DNA of 64,000 nucleotides from Bdellovibrio sp. UBA4095 (GCA_002381805.1 DFXZ01000013.1:132808-196807), one strand, 5' to 3'. Positions 43,813 through 53,029 are shown, numbered from the stretch's first letter. The notes: generated from the sequence alone by a model not told the origin. A program made the numbers and translations.

Positions 43813-44550
43813 ATGCAGATGATTCTTCTTCTATTTGTATCCTTTTTTACGACTTCGGTGTCAGCGCAAGAAAAATGCGCTCTACAAAGTAGTTTTAAGC
43901 CTAAGAATATTGAGGAACTCTGTGACGTCCTCAATAAAGAGAACGCTGCTCTTTGTGGTAAAGGTGGCGGTAAAACCGCGATGGAGACTTTACCACCAAT
44001 CACATATGGGATTTTTTCCGCAAAAAGTCAGATGACGTCCTTGTTTAAAAAGTTGGAGTCGCTTCAGCAATCCTATTTAAAAGATAAAGGGGGATGCCCC
44101 GATGGTTGCTCCAAGGTGGGTGCGCCGATTGTGGAAATTAAAACTATTCCGAGCGGAGTTGCACCGCATGCCTCTTGTCCTGAGCAATATACAGAATTGA
44201 AATTGAATGAAAGTGAACAACAAGCATTTGCAGTCGGTCAATCAAAAGGGATGATTAAGAGCTTTTCGCAAAGCAGTCCTCTTGAGGTCTGCCAACAAAA
44301 AGGATCAGAGTGGGCGCAAGAAGTCCTTATGGGAGACAATAAGCTGGGGCAGTTTCTGGAAAGACAAAAGTGCCCTTCGCCCTGCAGCTATTCTTCGGTT
44401 ATTCGCTTGGAAAGTAAAAACAATCGAAATAGCGGTCAATGTTCAGTCGATGTGGAGCTGATTGTGCTCTGTGGTCCGCCTAAGAAAGACCGGGAGTGGA
44501 AGACGACCGCGTCCATAGAAAAAGGCTATCGCTGTGAGGCTCCTCAATGA
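43813..44550 (+). CDS. Secreted Cys-rich protein of unknown function
   Basis: A 245-residue protein with a signal peptide (MQMILLLFVSFFTTSVSA) and about twelve cysteines in pairs (GGCPDGCSK, QKCPSPCSY, GQCSVD, LCGPP), pointing to a disulfide-rich exported fold. No family recognised. It begins 63 bases after the HNH nuclease and its stop overlaps the next start (ATGA), so at least those two are coupled. Confidence 0.75.
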   Translation: MQMILLLFVSFFTTSVSAQEKCALQSSFKPKNIEELCDVLNKENAALCGKGGGKTAMETLPPITYGIFSAKSQMTSLFKKLESLQQSYLKDKGGCPDGCSKVGAPIVEIKTIPSGVAPHASCPEQYTELKLNESEQQAFAVGQSKGMIKSFSQSSPLEVCQQKGSEWAQEVLMGDNKLGQFLERQKCPSPCSYSSVIRLESKNNRNSGQCSVDVELIVLCGPPKKDREWKTTASIEKGYRCEAPQ

Positions 44551-44843
44551 GAAAAATCTTGTTCACCGTTATCTTATTAATATGTTCTTCCGCGAATGCG
44601 GATTCCTGCCGAGACTCCGATAAGGGGCGGGATCCTACAGTTGCGGGGAAAGTGGTCTATTCTCTCGGTGATCAGAATTGCATCGGGGCAAATTGCTTTA
44701 CTCAGGTTTTTAAGGAATATGATCGCTGCCTAAGCGATAGTAAAGTTCTTGAGTTCTCTTGTCAGGCGGGGAAAGTGGTCGAAACAGAGCAGACCTGCTC
44801 GAGTGATCAAATCTGTCGTGCTGGCGTCTGCGTCAAAAAATAA
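44547..44843 (+). CDS. Small secreted Cys-rich protein
   Basis: A 98-residue protein whose ATG overlaps the previous stop codon. Signal peptide MRKILFTVILLICSSANA; the mature 80 residues hold eight cysteines, ending in CSSDQICRAGVCVKK, a small disulfide-knot pattern (C-x5-C-x4-C) seen in EGF-like or Dickkopf-type modules. Function unknown; it may work with the preceding protein. Confidence 0.75.
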   Translation: MRKILFTVILLICSSANADSCRDSDKGRDPTVAGKVVYSLGDQNCIGANCFTQVFKEYDRCLSDSKVLEFSCQAGKVVETEQTCSSDQICRAGVCVKK

Positions 44844-44897
44844 ATTTCAAATCCGGTTAATGTTGGCATCACTTCCAGACTGTGTTTAAGATTTTTT

Positions 44898-46187
44898 ATG
44901 ACATACACAACGCTAGAACTTCTTGGAACGATATTTTTTGGTCTTGCCGTCCTTCATACATTCTTAGTCGGAAAAATTCTGCACTATTCGCATAAGTTTC
45001 CTAAGCACTCCTTCCGCAGTGAAGCCCTGCATTTGCTTGGCGAAATCGAAGCGGTTTTTGCGATATGGGCGGCTTTGTTCATGACTTGCTTTATCGCTAT
45101 TGACGGGTGGGATGCCGCCATTTCCTATCAGACATCTTTAAACTTTGTTGAACCATTTTTTATTTTCGCGATTATGGTTCTTTGTTCCACACGGCCTGTG
45201 CTATCGGCGGGACGACAAGGAATCATGTACGTCAGTTATGGCTTGCAAAAGGTTTTCAAAACTCCGCCTGTTTTAACAGATTTGTTTGTGGTGCTAACCC
45301 TTGGGCCTTTAAGCGGAAGCTTTATCACTGAGCCTGCTGCGATGACCGTGACGGCATTCATGCTGAATTCGATGTTGCAGAAAGAGTCTAGCAAACTGAT
45401 CTATTCCCTGATCGCCGTTCTTTTTGTCAACGTGTCGATCGGAGGCGCATTGACCTCCTTTGCGGCTCCTCCCATTTTGATGGTCGCGCAAAAATGGAAT
45501 TGGGATTTCACGTATATAATCACTCACTTCGGTTGGAAGAGTGCCATTGCTGTCTTCATCAATGCAATTGGATTGGTATTGATTTTTGGAAAAGACTTTA
45601 GCAAGAATTGCATCACTTTGCAGACAGTAGAGACGCGTCTTGCAGGGTCTCAGGCTCCGATTCCTCCAAGTGTTATTTTGGTGCATCTAGTATTCTTAGC
45701 GGGCATCGTGGCAACAGGACATTATCAAAATGCCTTCTTAGGAATCTTCTTGCTCTTCCTAGGTGTCGCTACAGTTACTCAACGGTTTCAGGATTCACTG
45801 CGCCTTAAAGAGAGTCTTTTAGTGGCAATGTTCCTTGGTGGTATCATTCAGTTTGGCGCCTTCCAAAAGTGGTGGCTTGCTCCATTGCTGGGAAGTCTTG
45901 ATGATGTCGCGTTGTTTTTCGGAGCAGTCGGTCTAACTGGAATCACAGACAATGCGGCTTTGACCTATTTAGGCAGTCAGGTTGAAGGCCTTACAGATGC
46001 TAGTAAGTATGCGATGGTGGCGGGGGCCATAGCTGGAGGCGGTCTGACGATTATTGCGAATGCTCCGAATGCCGCAGGATACTCGATTTTAAGTCATAAG
46101 TTTCCGGGCGGTATTAAACCCATCAATTTGTTGATTGCGGCGATTATCCCAACAGCTGTTGCTATAATCTGTCTTAAGCTTCTTTAA
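44898..46187 (+). CDS. Putative Na+/H+ antiporter
   Basis: A 429-residue inner-membrane protein with about eleven helices. The blocks LLGEIEAVFAIWAALFM, GPLSGSFITEPAAMTV, LTSFAAPPILMVA, GLTGITDNAALTYLGSQV and GGLTIIANAPNAAGYSIL match the putative Na+/H+ antiporter family (PF07399-type). It would exchange sodium or protons across the inner membrane. Monocistronic, followed by a strong terminator. Confidence 0.87.
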   Translation: MTYTTLELLGTIFFGLAVLHTFLVGKILHYSHKFPKHSFRSEALHLLGEIEAVFAIWAALFMTCFIAIDGWDAAISYQTSLNFVEPFFIFAIMVLCSTRPVLSAGRQGIMYVSYGLQKVFKTPPVLTDLFVVLTLGPLSGSFITEPAAMTVTAFMLNSMLQKESSKLIYSLIAVLFVNVSIGGALTSFAAPPILMVAQKWNWDFTYIITHFGWKSAIAVFINAIGLVLIFGKDFSKNCITLQTVETRLAGSQAPIPPSVILVHLVFLAGIVATGHYQNAFLGIFLLFLGVATVTQRFQDSLRLKESLLVAMFLGGIIQFGAFQKWWLAPLLGSLDDVALFFGAVGLTGITDNAALTYLGSQVEGLTDASKYAMVAGAIAGGGLTIIANAPNAAGYSILSHKFPGGIKPINLLIAAIIPTAVAIICLKLL

Positions 46188-46247
46188 TTTAAAAAATCCT
46201 AAAGGCATCTATTCAGATTGTTAGGATGAACAAGAAAATCCCCAAAA

Positions 46248-46275
46248 AAAAAGGAACCCCGAAGGGTTCCTTTTT
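46248..46275. terminator. Bidirectional terminator between convergent genes
   Basis: AAAAAGGAACCC and GGGTTCCTTTTT form a 12-base stem with a CGAA tetraloop, preceded by an A run and followed by a T run, so it works for both the antiporter gene and the convergent small secreted protein. Confidence 0.93.
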
Positions 46276-46302
46276 AATTTTCTCTCTGGAGAAAGAGAAA
46301 AA

Positions 46303-46518
46303 CTAGTGACCTGCAGGAGCAGTTTCAGCAGGTGCTGCTTCAGTTGCAGTTTCAGACTTAGTAGCTTTAGCTTTCTTCTTTGCTTTAGCTACTTTTTTAC
46401 CTGGAGCTGTTGTTTCAGCAGCAGCAGGAGCTTGTTCAGCGTGAGCAGGTGCGTGTTGATCAGCTTGAGCAACAACAGCAGCAAGAACGATAGATGCGAA
46501 GATAGAAGCGAATTTCAT
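46303..46518 (-). CDS. Small Ala/Lys-rich secreted protein
   Basis: ATG 46518 with AGGAGG four bases upstream gives 71 residues; a longer frame to 46572 lacks a site. Signal peptide (MKFASIFASIVLAAVVAQA), then a low-complexity Ala/Pro/Glu/Lys region with a central basic block (KKVAKAKKKAKATK). Such proteins bind nucleic acids or stay in the envelope; function unknown. The strong ribosome binding site and terminator suggest high expression. Confidence 0.8.
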   Translation of the reverse strand: MKFASIFASIVLAAVVAQADQHAPAHAEQAPAAAETTAPGKKVAKAKKKAKATKSETATEAAPAETAPAGH

Positions 46519-46601
46519 ATAACCTCCTAATGGTTCATTTGTTGGCTTCGTTTGACTGATAAAGCCTACCAAAGGAAGTTAAAGGCTAAATGAAAAGGGA
46601 A

Positions 46602-48056
46602 TTAAATATTTTTAATCTCAAAAGTAAAGCAGGCGCCGCGATCTGAATTATTTTGAGCCACCAAGGTGGACTTGTGCAGAATGGCGATCTTTTGCGCAAT
46701 TGCTAAGCCTAGACCATAACCGGCGACGCGATTGCCCAAAGGGCCCCGCGAGAAACGATCAAAGATCATAGGCAATTGTTCGGGCGGAATTCCTGGGCCA
46801 TTATCTTGAACCTTAAATTCTGTCGAATCTTTTTTCCAGGTCAGGATTAAAGTCACAGTCTCATTTTCTGGGGAATACTTGATCGCATTTTCAATAATAT
46901 TGATCAAAAGATTTAAAAGGAGGTCGAGGTCGCCTCGAATCAGCCTTCTTTCTTCGGGCGTTTCATTTTGAATATCAAATTTGAGTTTAATATTTTTAGA
47001 TCTTGCAAGTTTTTCGGTTCTTCTAAGGGATTCAAAAACTAAATCCTCAGGAGCAATATTTTGTAGAGTGAGGGCACCAATGCCGGCGTCCACGCGGGCC
47101 AGCAAGAGCATCTCCTGAACAATGGCCGAAAGATTGTCGACCTCTTGCAAGCTGCTGCGGATGAACTGATCAATATCCTTTTTTTCAGATTTTTGTAAGA
47201 GCTCGAGCTCACCCCGCATGATGGTCAGCGGGGTTAAAAGCTGATGAGAAGCATCTGCGACAAAGCGCTCTTGGCTTTGAAAAGCCTGCTGAATGCGACT
47301 GAGCATTTCATTGATCGTCAGTGCCAGCTTACGAATTTCATCATTTGCGTCGGGAACGGGAACTCGCTGAAAGAGTTCGGTCGCTTTTATCTTTTTTGCG
47401 GTGTCGATCATTTTTTTGACCGGATTCAGGGCTCGAGATGATAGGAAGAGTCCCCCTAAAGTGGCAACAAGGAAAACCAACGGAATGCCGAACTGGAGCA
47501 GATTAAACCTGCGGCTGATCTGTGTTTCCAATAAAGTCATGGGGGCGGCGATCTGCAGTAAAAGCTGTGGTTTCGTCCCATTGTCCAGAGGGAACGAAAT
47601 CAAGCGATACGAATCTGCCTCTGCCGACGGAATATTGCTGATGTGCTGGATGGTTCGGTAGGTCGCCTCTTCGCCTTTCCAGATTTTTTCGAAATCGTTT
47701 TTGTAAGGCGGATTGAACTCTCCGAAGTTACCGGCGCGAGCAAGAACGGCTCCTGAGCTGTGCCGCACTTGGATCAGGGCGGTCCCTAAAGGGAAGGGTA
47801 GAATCTTGCCATCGTCCAGTCGCAAGGGGGGAAAGTTCAAGTCGCCCTTAATTCCGATCTCAACGCTTTCAGAGACATCGACGCAGTAATTAAATAGCGC
47901 ATCGTCAAAGTCCTTTTGCAGAGTATCGATCATCACTTGAAATAAAAAAAGATTAAAGATCACCGTGGACACCCCAAAGATGAGCACGAAGATCATTGCA
48001 AGTCTTAAGCGAATACTGACGCGAGAAAAAATGCTATGAATTTTCTTTAAGAACAT
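46602..48056 (-). CDS. HAMP-domain sensor histidine kinase
   Basis: A 484-residue membrane kinase: an N-terminal helix (LAMIFVLIFGVSTVIFNLFLF), a periplasmic domain of about 140 residues and a second helix (GIPLVFLVATLGGLFL). A HAMP domain comes next, then HisKA with His271 in DASHQLLTPLTIM and an ATPase domain (NIIENAIKYSPE, DNGPGIPPEQ, GYGLGLAIAQ). It pairs with the response regulator whose 3' end overlaps its start. Signal unknown. Confidence 0.93.
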   Translation of the reverse strand: MFLKKIHSIFSRVSIRLRLAMIFVLIFGVSTVIFNLFLFQVMIDTLQKDFDDALFNYCVDVSESVEIGIKGDLNFPPLRLDDGKILPFPLGTALIQVRHSSGAVLARAGNFGEFNPPYKNDFEKIWKGEEATYRTIQHISNIPSAEADSYRLISFPLDNGTKPQLLLQIAAPMTLLETQISRRFNLLQFGIPLVFLVATLGGLFLSSRALNPVKKMIDTAKKIKATELFQRVPVPDANDEIRKLALTINEMLSRIQQAFQSQERFVADASHQLLTPLTIMRGELELLQKSEKKDIDQFIRSSLQEVDNLSAIVQEMLLLARVDAGIGALTLQNIAPEDLVFESLRRTEKLARSKNIKLKFDIQNETPEERRLIRGDLDLLLNLLINIIENAIKYSPENETVTLILTWKKDSTEFKVQDNGPGIPPEQLPMIFDRFSRGPLGNRVAGYGLGLAIAQKIAILHKSTLVAQNNSDRGACFTFEIKNI

Positions 48057-48717
48057 AACCCGTGCCTACCACGGTGTGCAGAAGTCTCTTGTTAAAAGGA
48101 GCATCTATCTTTTTGCGCAAAAGGTTGATGTAGACATCGATAACGTTGCTTTCGGAATCGAAATGGATGTCCCAAACATGTTCGGCGATAGAAACTCGGC
48201 CCAAAGGACGTTCGGGGTTGCGCATGAAGTATTCCAGCAAAGCAAATTCTTTTGAAGTCAGATTGATTTCTTTATCTTCACGGCGCGCTTTTCTTTGGAT
48301 GAGATCTAGTTCCAGATCGCTGTACTTCAGGAGATTAGCAGATGCTGGTTGGGAAGAGCTTTGGCGGCGGAGCAGAGCTCTGACTCGGGCGTGAAGCTCA
48401 TCAAATGAATAGGGCTTGGTGAGATAGTCGTCGGCCCCGGCATCCAAACCTTGAACCTTATCTTTCGTAGTTGATAAGGCCGTAAGCATAAGGATGGGAC
48501 CTGAAAAACCATCGCGGCGAACATGCCGAGCGGTTTCGATACCACTTTGATCGGGGAGCATGACGTCAAGGATAACGAGGTCGTAATCGCTTTGACCAAT
48601 GTAAGACTCGGCGACGATCCCTGACTCTGCAATATCCACGGCATAGCCAACTTCGTTAAGGCCTTTCTTGAGAAAATGGGCCATTTTGACTTGATCTTCG
48701 ACTACCAGAATCCGCAT
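48034..48717 (-). CDS. OmpR-family response regulator
   Basis: A 227-residue protein with a receiver domain (phospho-acceptor Asp51 in LVILDVMLPD, then TAL and the switch Lys in DYLTKPY) and a C-terminal winged helix (LTSKEFALLEYFMRNPERPLGRVSIAEHVW in outline; YINLLRKKID). It overlaps the kinase gene by 23 bases, so the two are one operon with the regulator first. Targets unknown. Confidence 0.94.
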   Translation of the reverse strand: MRILVVEDQVKMAHFLKKGLNEVGYAVDIAESGIVAESYIGQSDYDLVILDVMLPDQSGIETARHVRRDGFSGPILMLTALSTTKDKVQGLDAGADDYLTKPYSFDELHARVRALLRRQSSSQPASANLLKYSDLELDLIQRKARREDKEINLTSKEFALLEYFMRNPERPLGRVSIAEHVWDIHFDSESNVIDVYINLLRKKIDAPFNKRLLHTVVGTGYVLKENS

Positions 48718-48758
48718 AACTGCAGGCTCCCTTCCGTTGCCCCCATATTAATCTGGGT

Positions 48759-49133
48759 TCAATCGGAACTGTCAACATTCCAAATTCCTTTGGGCTGGGA
48801 GGCTCCTTTGTCGAACGAGACGGTTTTAATCCTCTTGTCGGCGTCAGCTGTGACAGAAACAGCGCTGCCTCCCGGTTTGCGACTTTTTTCCAAGTCGCTC
48901 AGCATTGCGGCATAATGTTGAGTCGAGCGAGGCAGAGTATAGGCACCCTTGGCATCGTTACCTTCAAAGAAAACCTCAATCTCTTCACCTATTTCGCGCA
49001 CGACACGTACTTTGGCCGTAAAAGACTTTAGCTTTTCTGGCTCGGCTTCTTGGATGTAAAGATTTGTGTCCAGTTTCTTTGTCTGGGCCTGCGCATCACC
49101 GGCGAGCAGAAGCATAAGGTAAAGATGGATCAT
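48759..49133 (-). CDS. Small periplasmic protein next to two-component operon
   Basis: ATG 49133 has GGAGG four bases upstream and starts a signal peptide (MIHLYLMLLLAGDAQA), giving 124 residues. The mature part has beta-strand patterns (FTAKVRVVREIGEEIEVFFEG, then SAVSVTADADKRIKTVSF) with no known domain. It lies 41 bases before the response regulator on the same strand, so it may be part of that operon and feed the periplasmic sensor; this is positional inference. Confidence 0.72.
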   Translation of the reverse strand: MIHLYLMLLLAGDAQAQTKKLDTNLYIQEAEPEKLKSFTAKVRVVREIGEEIEVFFEGNDAKGAYTLPRSTQHYAAMLSDLEKSRKPGGSAVSVTADADKRIKTVSFDKGASQPKGIWNVDSSD

Positions 49134-49246
49134 GAGGCCTCCTTCCAAGGATTATTTTCTGAGTTCCTTTCATTGTGCACGGGCTTTTATTGCCGTGCAA
49201 CAGCCCTTATGGTAGGTTCATTGTTATTCGAAAATAGGAGAATCCC

Positions 49247-49489
49247 ATGAATTTAGGTTGGACAGAGATTATTTTGGTCGGTGCGATCGCTTTATTGCTT
49301 TTTGGGCCAAGCAAGCTTCCCAGTTTAGGGAAATCCCTTGGAGAAGCTATTCGTGGTTTCAAGCGCGGCATTAGTGAAGATCCGGGGACTGAAAAAGAAG
49401 TTCATCAGCAAATCTCCGAGAACAAAGCAGCGCCTTTGAATCAAGAGACAGTCCAAGCTGAAGAGAAAGACAAAAACCAGCAATCATGA
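49247..49489 (+). CDS. tatA: Twin-arginine translocase subunit TatA/E
   Basis: An 80-residue protein with the TatA plan: a short periplasmic start, one membrane helix (EIILVGAIALLLFGPSKLP), the FGPSKLP hinge, an amphipathic helix (LGKSLGEAIRGFKRGI) and an acidic, Gln-rich tail. It forms the pore for folded proteins with twin-arginine signals. Its stop overlaps the selD start (ATGA), an unusual partner; no tatB or tatC in the window. Confidence 0.92.
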   Translation: MNLGWTEIILVGAIALLLFGPSKLPSLGKSLGEAIRGFKRGISEDPGTEKEVHQQISENKAAPLNQETVQAEEKDKNQQS

Positions 49490-50535
49490 ATTCACCAAAA
49501 CTGGCACTCACCCAAACTGTTCAAAAAGGTGGCTGTGCCGCCAAAATCGCGGCGACAGAGCTTCGCCGCATTCTGGGCCAAGTGCAATTTCCGCCGGCTC
49601 ATCCTGAACTCCTTGTCGATGGAGGCCTGTTTGATGATGCCGCGATTTACAAAGTCACTGATGATGTGGCATTGGTTCAAACTCTCGATTTTTTCACTCC
49701 GATTGTAGACACTCCGCGATTATTTGGTGCGATCGCTGCTGCGAACGCACTCAGTGATGTTTATGCCATGGGCGGTAAACCGCGAACGGCAATGGGAATT
49801 TTAGCTTTTCCCTTAGCAAGCTTTCCTGATGAAGTGATTGTCGAAGTCATGCAGGGCGCGAGTGATAAAATTGCTGAAGCAGGTGCCAACTTCGTCGGAG
49901 GACATTCAATTGATGATGACACTCTCAAGTTCGGACTTTCAGTCACGGGCTTTGTTCATCCAGCCAAAGTGTGGTCGAACGCTGGGGCTCGTCCTGGAGA
50001 TCGTCTGATCCTGACCAAGCCATTGGGGACGGGCACGATGACTGCGGGTGTGAAGCGCCAAGAAATGACCGAAGCTGATGTGATGGAAGCCCTCGAAAGT
50101 ATGGCGACCATAAACAACGTCGTCGACTTTCTTAATGACAGCTTAAAAGACCAAATACATGCAGCAACTGACATTACAGGATTTGGTTTATCTGGACACT
50201 CCATGCAGTTGGCAAAAGCTAGCCAGGTGAGCCTCAAGATTCAGGCAAAAAAACTTCCACGGTTTGAGAGATCTTTTGAGTGCCTTGAGAAAGGCTTCTT
50301 GACCAAGGCCCATCGCTCGAACGCACAATATACCGAAGCTGATATTGATTGGCAGGGACTAGATTCGCTGCACAAGTTGCTCATCCATGATCCTCAGACC
50401 AGTGGGGGATTGCTATTAGCGGTTGCTCCTGAAAGCGCTGACGAGATTTTGACAGCGATTCAGCAGAAGTTTACGAAAGCCGCTCTGATTGGTGAGGTCA
50501 TGTCCTCTCAAGCAAAAGCGGTGATTCTTGAATAG
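49486..50535 (+). CDS. selD: Selenide, water dikinase
   Basis: A 349-residue PurM-like enzyme that makes selenophosphate from selenide and ATP. Visible are LTQTVQKGGCAAKI at the N-terminus, DDAAIYKVTDDVALVQTLDFFTP, NALSDVYAMGGKP and TGFGLSGHSMQLAKAS. The Cys in GGCAAK aligns with the catalytic Cys17 of the E. coli enzyme, but the second Cys (Cys19 there) is Ala here. Overlaps tatA upstream and mnmH downstream, so the three genes are one unit. Confidence 0.93.
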   Translation: MNSPKLALTQTVQKGGCAAKIAATELRRILGQVQFPPAHPELLVDGGLFDDAAIYKVTDDVALVQTLDFFTPIVDTPRLFGAIAAANALSDVYAMGGKPRTAMGILAFPLASFPDEVIVEVMQGASDKIAEAGANFVGGHSIDDDTLKFGLSVTGFVHPAKVWSNAGARPGDRLILTKPLGTGTMTAGVKRQEMTEADVMEALESMATINNVVDFLNDSLKDQIHAATDITGFGLSGHSMQLAKASQVSLKIQAKKLPRFERSFECLEKGFLTKAHRSNAQYTEADIDWQGLDSLHKLLIHDPQTSGGLLLAVAPESADEILTAIQQKFTKAALIGEVMSSQAKAVILE

Positions 50536-51682
50536 CTCAAATTATACTCCTGCAACCTATCGAGAAATTTTTTTACAGGGTCTGCCGCTGATAGATGTCA
50601 GGGCACCGGTGGAGTTTGAGCAAGGGACTTTGCCTCGGGCTGTGAATTTACCCATTCTAAATGATGCGGAACGAGCTCTCGTCGGAACTACCTACAAGAT
50701 GAAGGGGCAAGAAGCCGCTGTGACTTTGGGGCTTCAGTTGATTTCAAGTGAAGTCAAAGAAAAGCGAGTGGAGCTTTGGAGTCAATTTCTCCAAGCTCAC
50801 CCACAGGCAGTGCTGTTCTGTTACCGTGGGGGCAAACGCTCGCAATATACTCAGAAATGGCTGCATGAAATAGGAGTGGATCGCCCGCTGGTCGAAGGTG
50901 GCTATAAAGCGATCCGGAATTTTTTATTAGGTGAAATTGATCGATTCTCTGAAGAATATTCTTTTGACGTTGTCTCGGGTCCTACGGGCAGTGGAAAAAC
51001 TCTCTTGCTGAAATCGCTAGATCAGACTCATCCAGTTCTGGATCTTGAAGGTTTAGCGCGCCATCGTGGCTCTGCCTTCGGAGCGCGAGAGATAGCTCAG
51101 CCGAGCCAAGCCAACTTTGAAAATGCCGCTGCTGTCACGATGATTCAAATCGAGGACAGAATATCTGGGGAATTAGTTCCCATTGTTGAGGATGAAAGTC
51201 GTTTAATCGGCAAATGCTATCTGCCAACGAAACTTTTTGAACGCATGCGAGCCTCCGAAGTTATTTGGGTGGACGAACAGCTGGAAAAAAGGGTCGATAA
51301 TATTTTTGCAGATTACATCCTGCAGACCTCGATCGGCTTGGCTTGCTCGAACAGTCCTCGCTGTGCGGAAGAGTCTGATATTTTGAGACAGCAAGCTTTA
51401 GGCTTATTTAAGCACTACAGGTCAGCAACTTTGGCGATTCAACGTAAGTTGGGTGGTCTGCGGACTCAGGAAATTATTGAGGCTATCGAGGTCTCAGAAA
51501 GCGATTTTATCAATCGGAACGCTCTCGATGGCAATCGCCAGTGGATCAGTTTATTACTTCAGTATTACTACGATCCTCTCTATTTAGGCTCGTTAGAGCG
51601 CCGTCAAGTGAAAGTGAAATTCAAAGGCAGCTTTGCTGATTGTCAAAGTTACTTCCTTTCACGTGCTGCATTATCTGTTTGA
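50528..51682 (+). CDS. mnmH: tRNA 2-selenouridine synthase
   Basis: A 384-residue protein starting at TTG 50528 within the end of selD. An N-terminal rhodanese domain with the active Cys in VLFCYRGGKRS is followed by a P-loop domain (SGPTGSGKTLLL). This is MnmH/SelU, which converts 2-thiouridine to 2-selenouridine at tRNA wobble U34, using selenophosphate from SelD. With no selA or selB here, selenium is likely used for tRNA modification. Confidence 0.93.
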   Translation: MNSSNYTPATYREIFLQGLPLIDVRAPVEFEQGTLPRAVNLPILNDAERALVGTTYKMKGQEAAVTLGLQLISSEVKEKRVELWSQFLQAHPQAVLFCYRGGKRSQYTQKWLHEIGVDRPLVEGGYKAIRNFLLGEIDRFSEEYSFDVVSGPTGSGKTLLLKSLDQTHPVLDLEGLARHRGSAFGAREIAQPSQANFENAAAVTMIQIEDRISGELVPIVEDESRLIGKCYLPTKLFERMRASEVIWVDEQLEKRVDNIFADYILQTSIGLACSNSPRCAEESDILRQQALGLFKHYRSATLAIQRKLGGLRTQEIIEAIEVSESDFINRNALDGNRQWISLLLQYYYDPLYLGSLERRQVKVKFKGSFADCQSYFLSRAALSV

Positions 51683-51749
51683 AAATCCTCGAAATCGTCG
51701 CAAGATAGATCCGTTAGAGAAATTGAAACAACCCTATAGAGGAGACAGC

Positions 51750-52442
51750 ATGAATAAGTTAGTTCTTGGAGGCCTTGTTATTTCAGCGATGGCTTTCAAC
51801 ACCGCTTGCGAAAGAAAAGTTAAATTAGATACCGACATGAAGAAAGCATCTTATGCTATCGGTCAGCAAATCGGTGGAAACTTAAAACAACAAAATATCG
51901 ATTTCGATGCAGCAGCATTGAACCAAGCTCTGAAAGATGCAGCTGCTGGTAAAAATGAAATGTCTAAAGAAGACATGCAAAATGCAATGATGAAGCTTCA
52001 AGAAATGGCTATGAAAAAGCAACAAGAAGCTGCTGATACGAATGCTCAAGCCGGCAAAGATTTCCTTGAGAAGAACAAATCTGCTGAAGGAGTTAAGACA
52101 ACAGCTTCTGGTCTTCAGTACATCATGGAAAAAGAAGGCACTGGCACTTCTCCTAAGAAAGATGATGTTGTTAAAGTTCACTACAAAGGAACTTTGACGA
52201 ATGGTGAGCAGTTCGATTCTTCTTATGACCGTGGTCAACCTGCAGAGTTCCCGGTAAGCGGTGTTATCCCTGGCTGGACAGAAGCTCTTCAGTTGATGAA
52301 GCCAGGTGGAAAAGCGAAGCTTTTCATTCCACCTGAATTGGCTTACGGTCCATCTGGTCGTCCGGGCATCCCGCCAAATTCAGTATTGGTATTTGAAGTT
52401 GAATTGATCGAAATCGTTAAAGCTGGTAAAAAAGCGAAATAA
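51750..52442 (+). CDS. FKBP-type peptidyl-prolyl isomerase lipoprotein
   Basis: ATG 51750 with AGAGGAG upstream gives 230 residues; the longer frame from 51633 lies inside mnmH. Lipoprotein signal (AFNTAC), then an FKBP N-terminal dimerisation domain of helices (about 25-110) and the catalytic FKBP domain with VKVHYKGTLTNGEQFDSSYDRGQP, GVIPGWTEALQLMKPGGKAKLFIP and LAYG, as in Mip/FkpA. It folds exported proteins in the periplasm. Its stop shares a base with the pdxH start (TAATG). Confidence 0.92.
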   Translation: MNKLVLGGLVISAMAFNTACERKVKLDTDMKKASYAIGQQIGGNLKQQNIDFDAAALNQALKDAAAGKNEMSKEDMQNAMMKLQEMAMKKQQEAADTNAQAGKDFLEKNKSAEGVKTTASGLQYIMEKEGTGTSPKKDDVVKVHYKGTLTNGEQFDSSYDRGQPAEFPVSGVIPGWTEALQLMKPGGKAKLFIPPELAYGPSGRPGIPPNSVLVFEVELIEIVKAGKKAK

Positions 52443-53029
52443 TGTTTGATCCAAACAAAGACCCTTTTGAAAATTTTGATCAGTTGCTGAAATCGGCAAC
52501 TGATCAGAAAATTCCTGAAGCTAACGCGATGGCCTTGGCAACGGTGAATCAAAAGGGAGTGCCCTCTGTGCGAACGGTCTATCTTAAAGAGGTGTCGCAA
52601 GGGGGCTTTGTTTTTTATGGCAACTACAAAAGTCATAAAGGACAAGATATCGAGCACAATCCCCACGTTTGCTTGAATTTTTATTGGCCGGCGATTTGGC
52701 AGCAAGTGCGAGTTACTGGAGTTGCAGAAAAAGTTTCTGCTGAACAAAGTGATGCTTATTTCAAATCCCGTCCTCGATTAAGCCAAATCGGCGCATGGGC
52801 CTCTAATCAAAGTTCCGAGATTCCCAATCATCAGCATCTGATCTTGCGAGTGCAAGAGTACGAACGGCAGTTTGACGGACAGGAAGTTCCGCGTCCTCCA
52901 CACTGGGGTGGCTGGCGAGTGATCCCCTCTGAGATTGAATTCTTTTTTGGCCTGACCGGCCGTCTTCATGAGCGCTATCTTTATCAGCGCGACAATGGTT
53001 CCTGGAAAACTAAAATCCTGAGTCCCTAG
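52442..53029 (+). CDS. pdxH: Pyridoxamine 5'-phosphate oxidase
   Basis: A 195-residue flavoenzyme with the family's blocks: NAMALATVNQKGVPSVRTVYLKE, FYGNYKSHKGQDI, VCLNFYWPAIWQQVRVTG, RPPHWGGWRVIPSEIEFF and RLHERYLYQR. It oxidises pyridoxine/pyridoxamine phosphate to pyridoxal phosphate using FMN. Translationally coupled to the FKBP gene, which is not a usual partner. Confidence 0.94.
   Translation: MFDPNKDPFENFDQLLKSATDQKIPEANAMALATVNQKGVPSVRTVYLKEVSQGGFVFYGNYKSHKGQDIEHNPHVCLNFYWPAIWQQVRVTGVAEKVSAEQSDAYFKSRPRLSQIGAWASNQSSEIPNHQHLILRVQEYERQFDGQEVPRPPHWGGWRVIPSEIEFFFGLTGRLHERYLYQRDNGSWKTKILSP

Noticed and set aside
49176..49199. Hairpin TGCACGG/CCGTGCA upstream of tatA
   Set aside because: Seven-base stem with a ten-base loop and no T tract; not distinctive enough to call a terminator or regulatory RNA.
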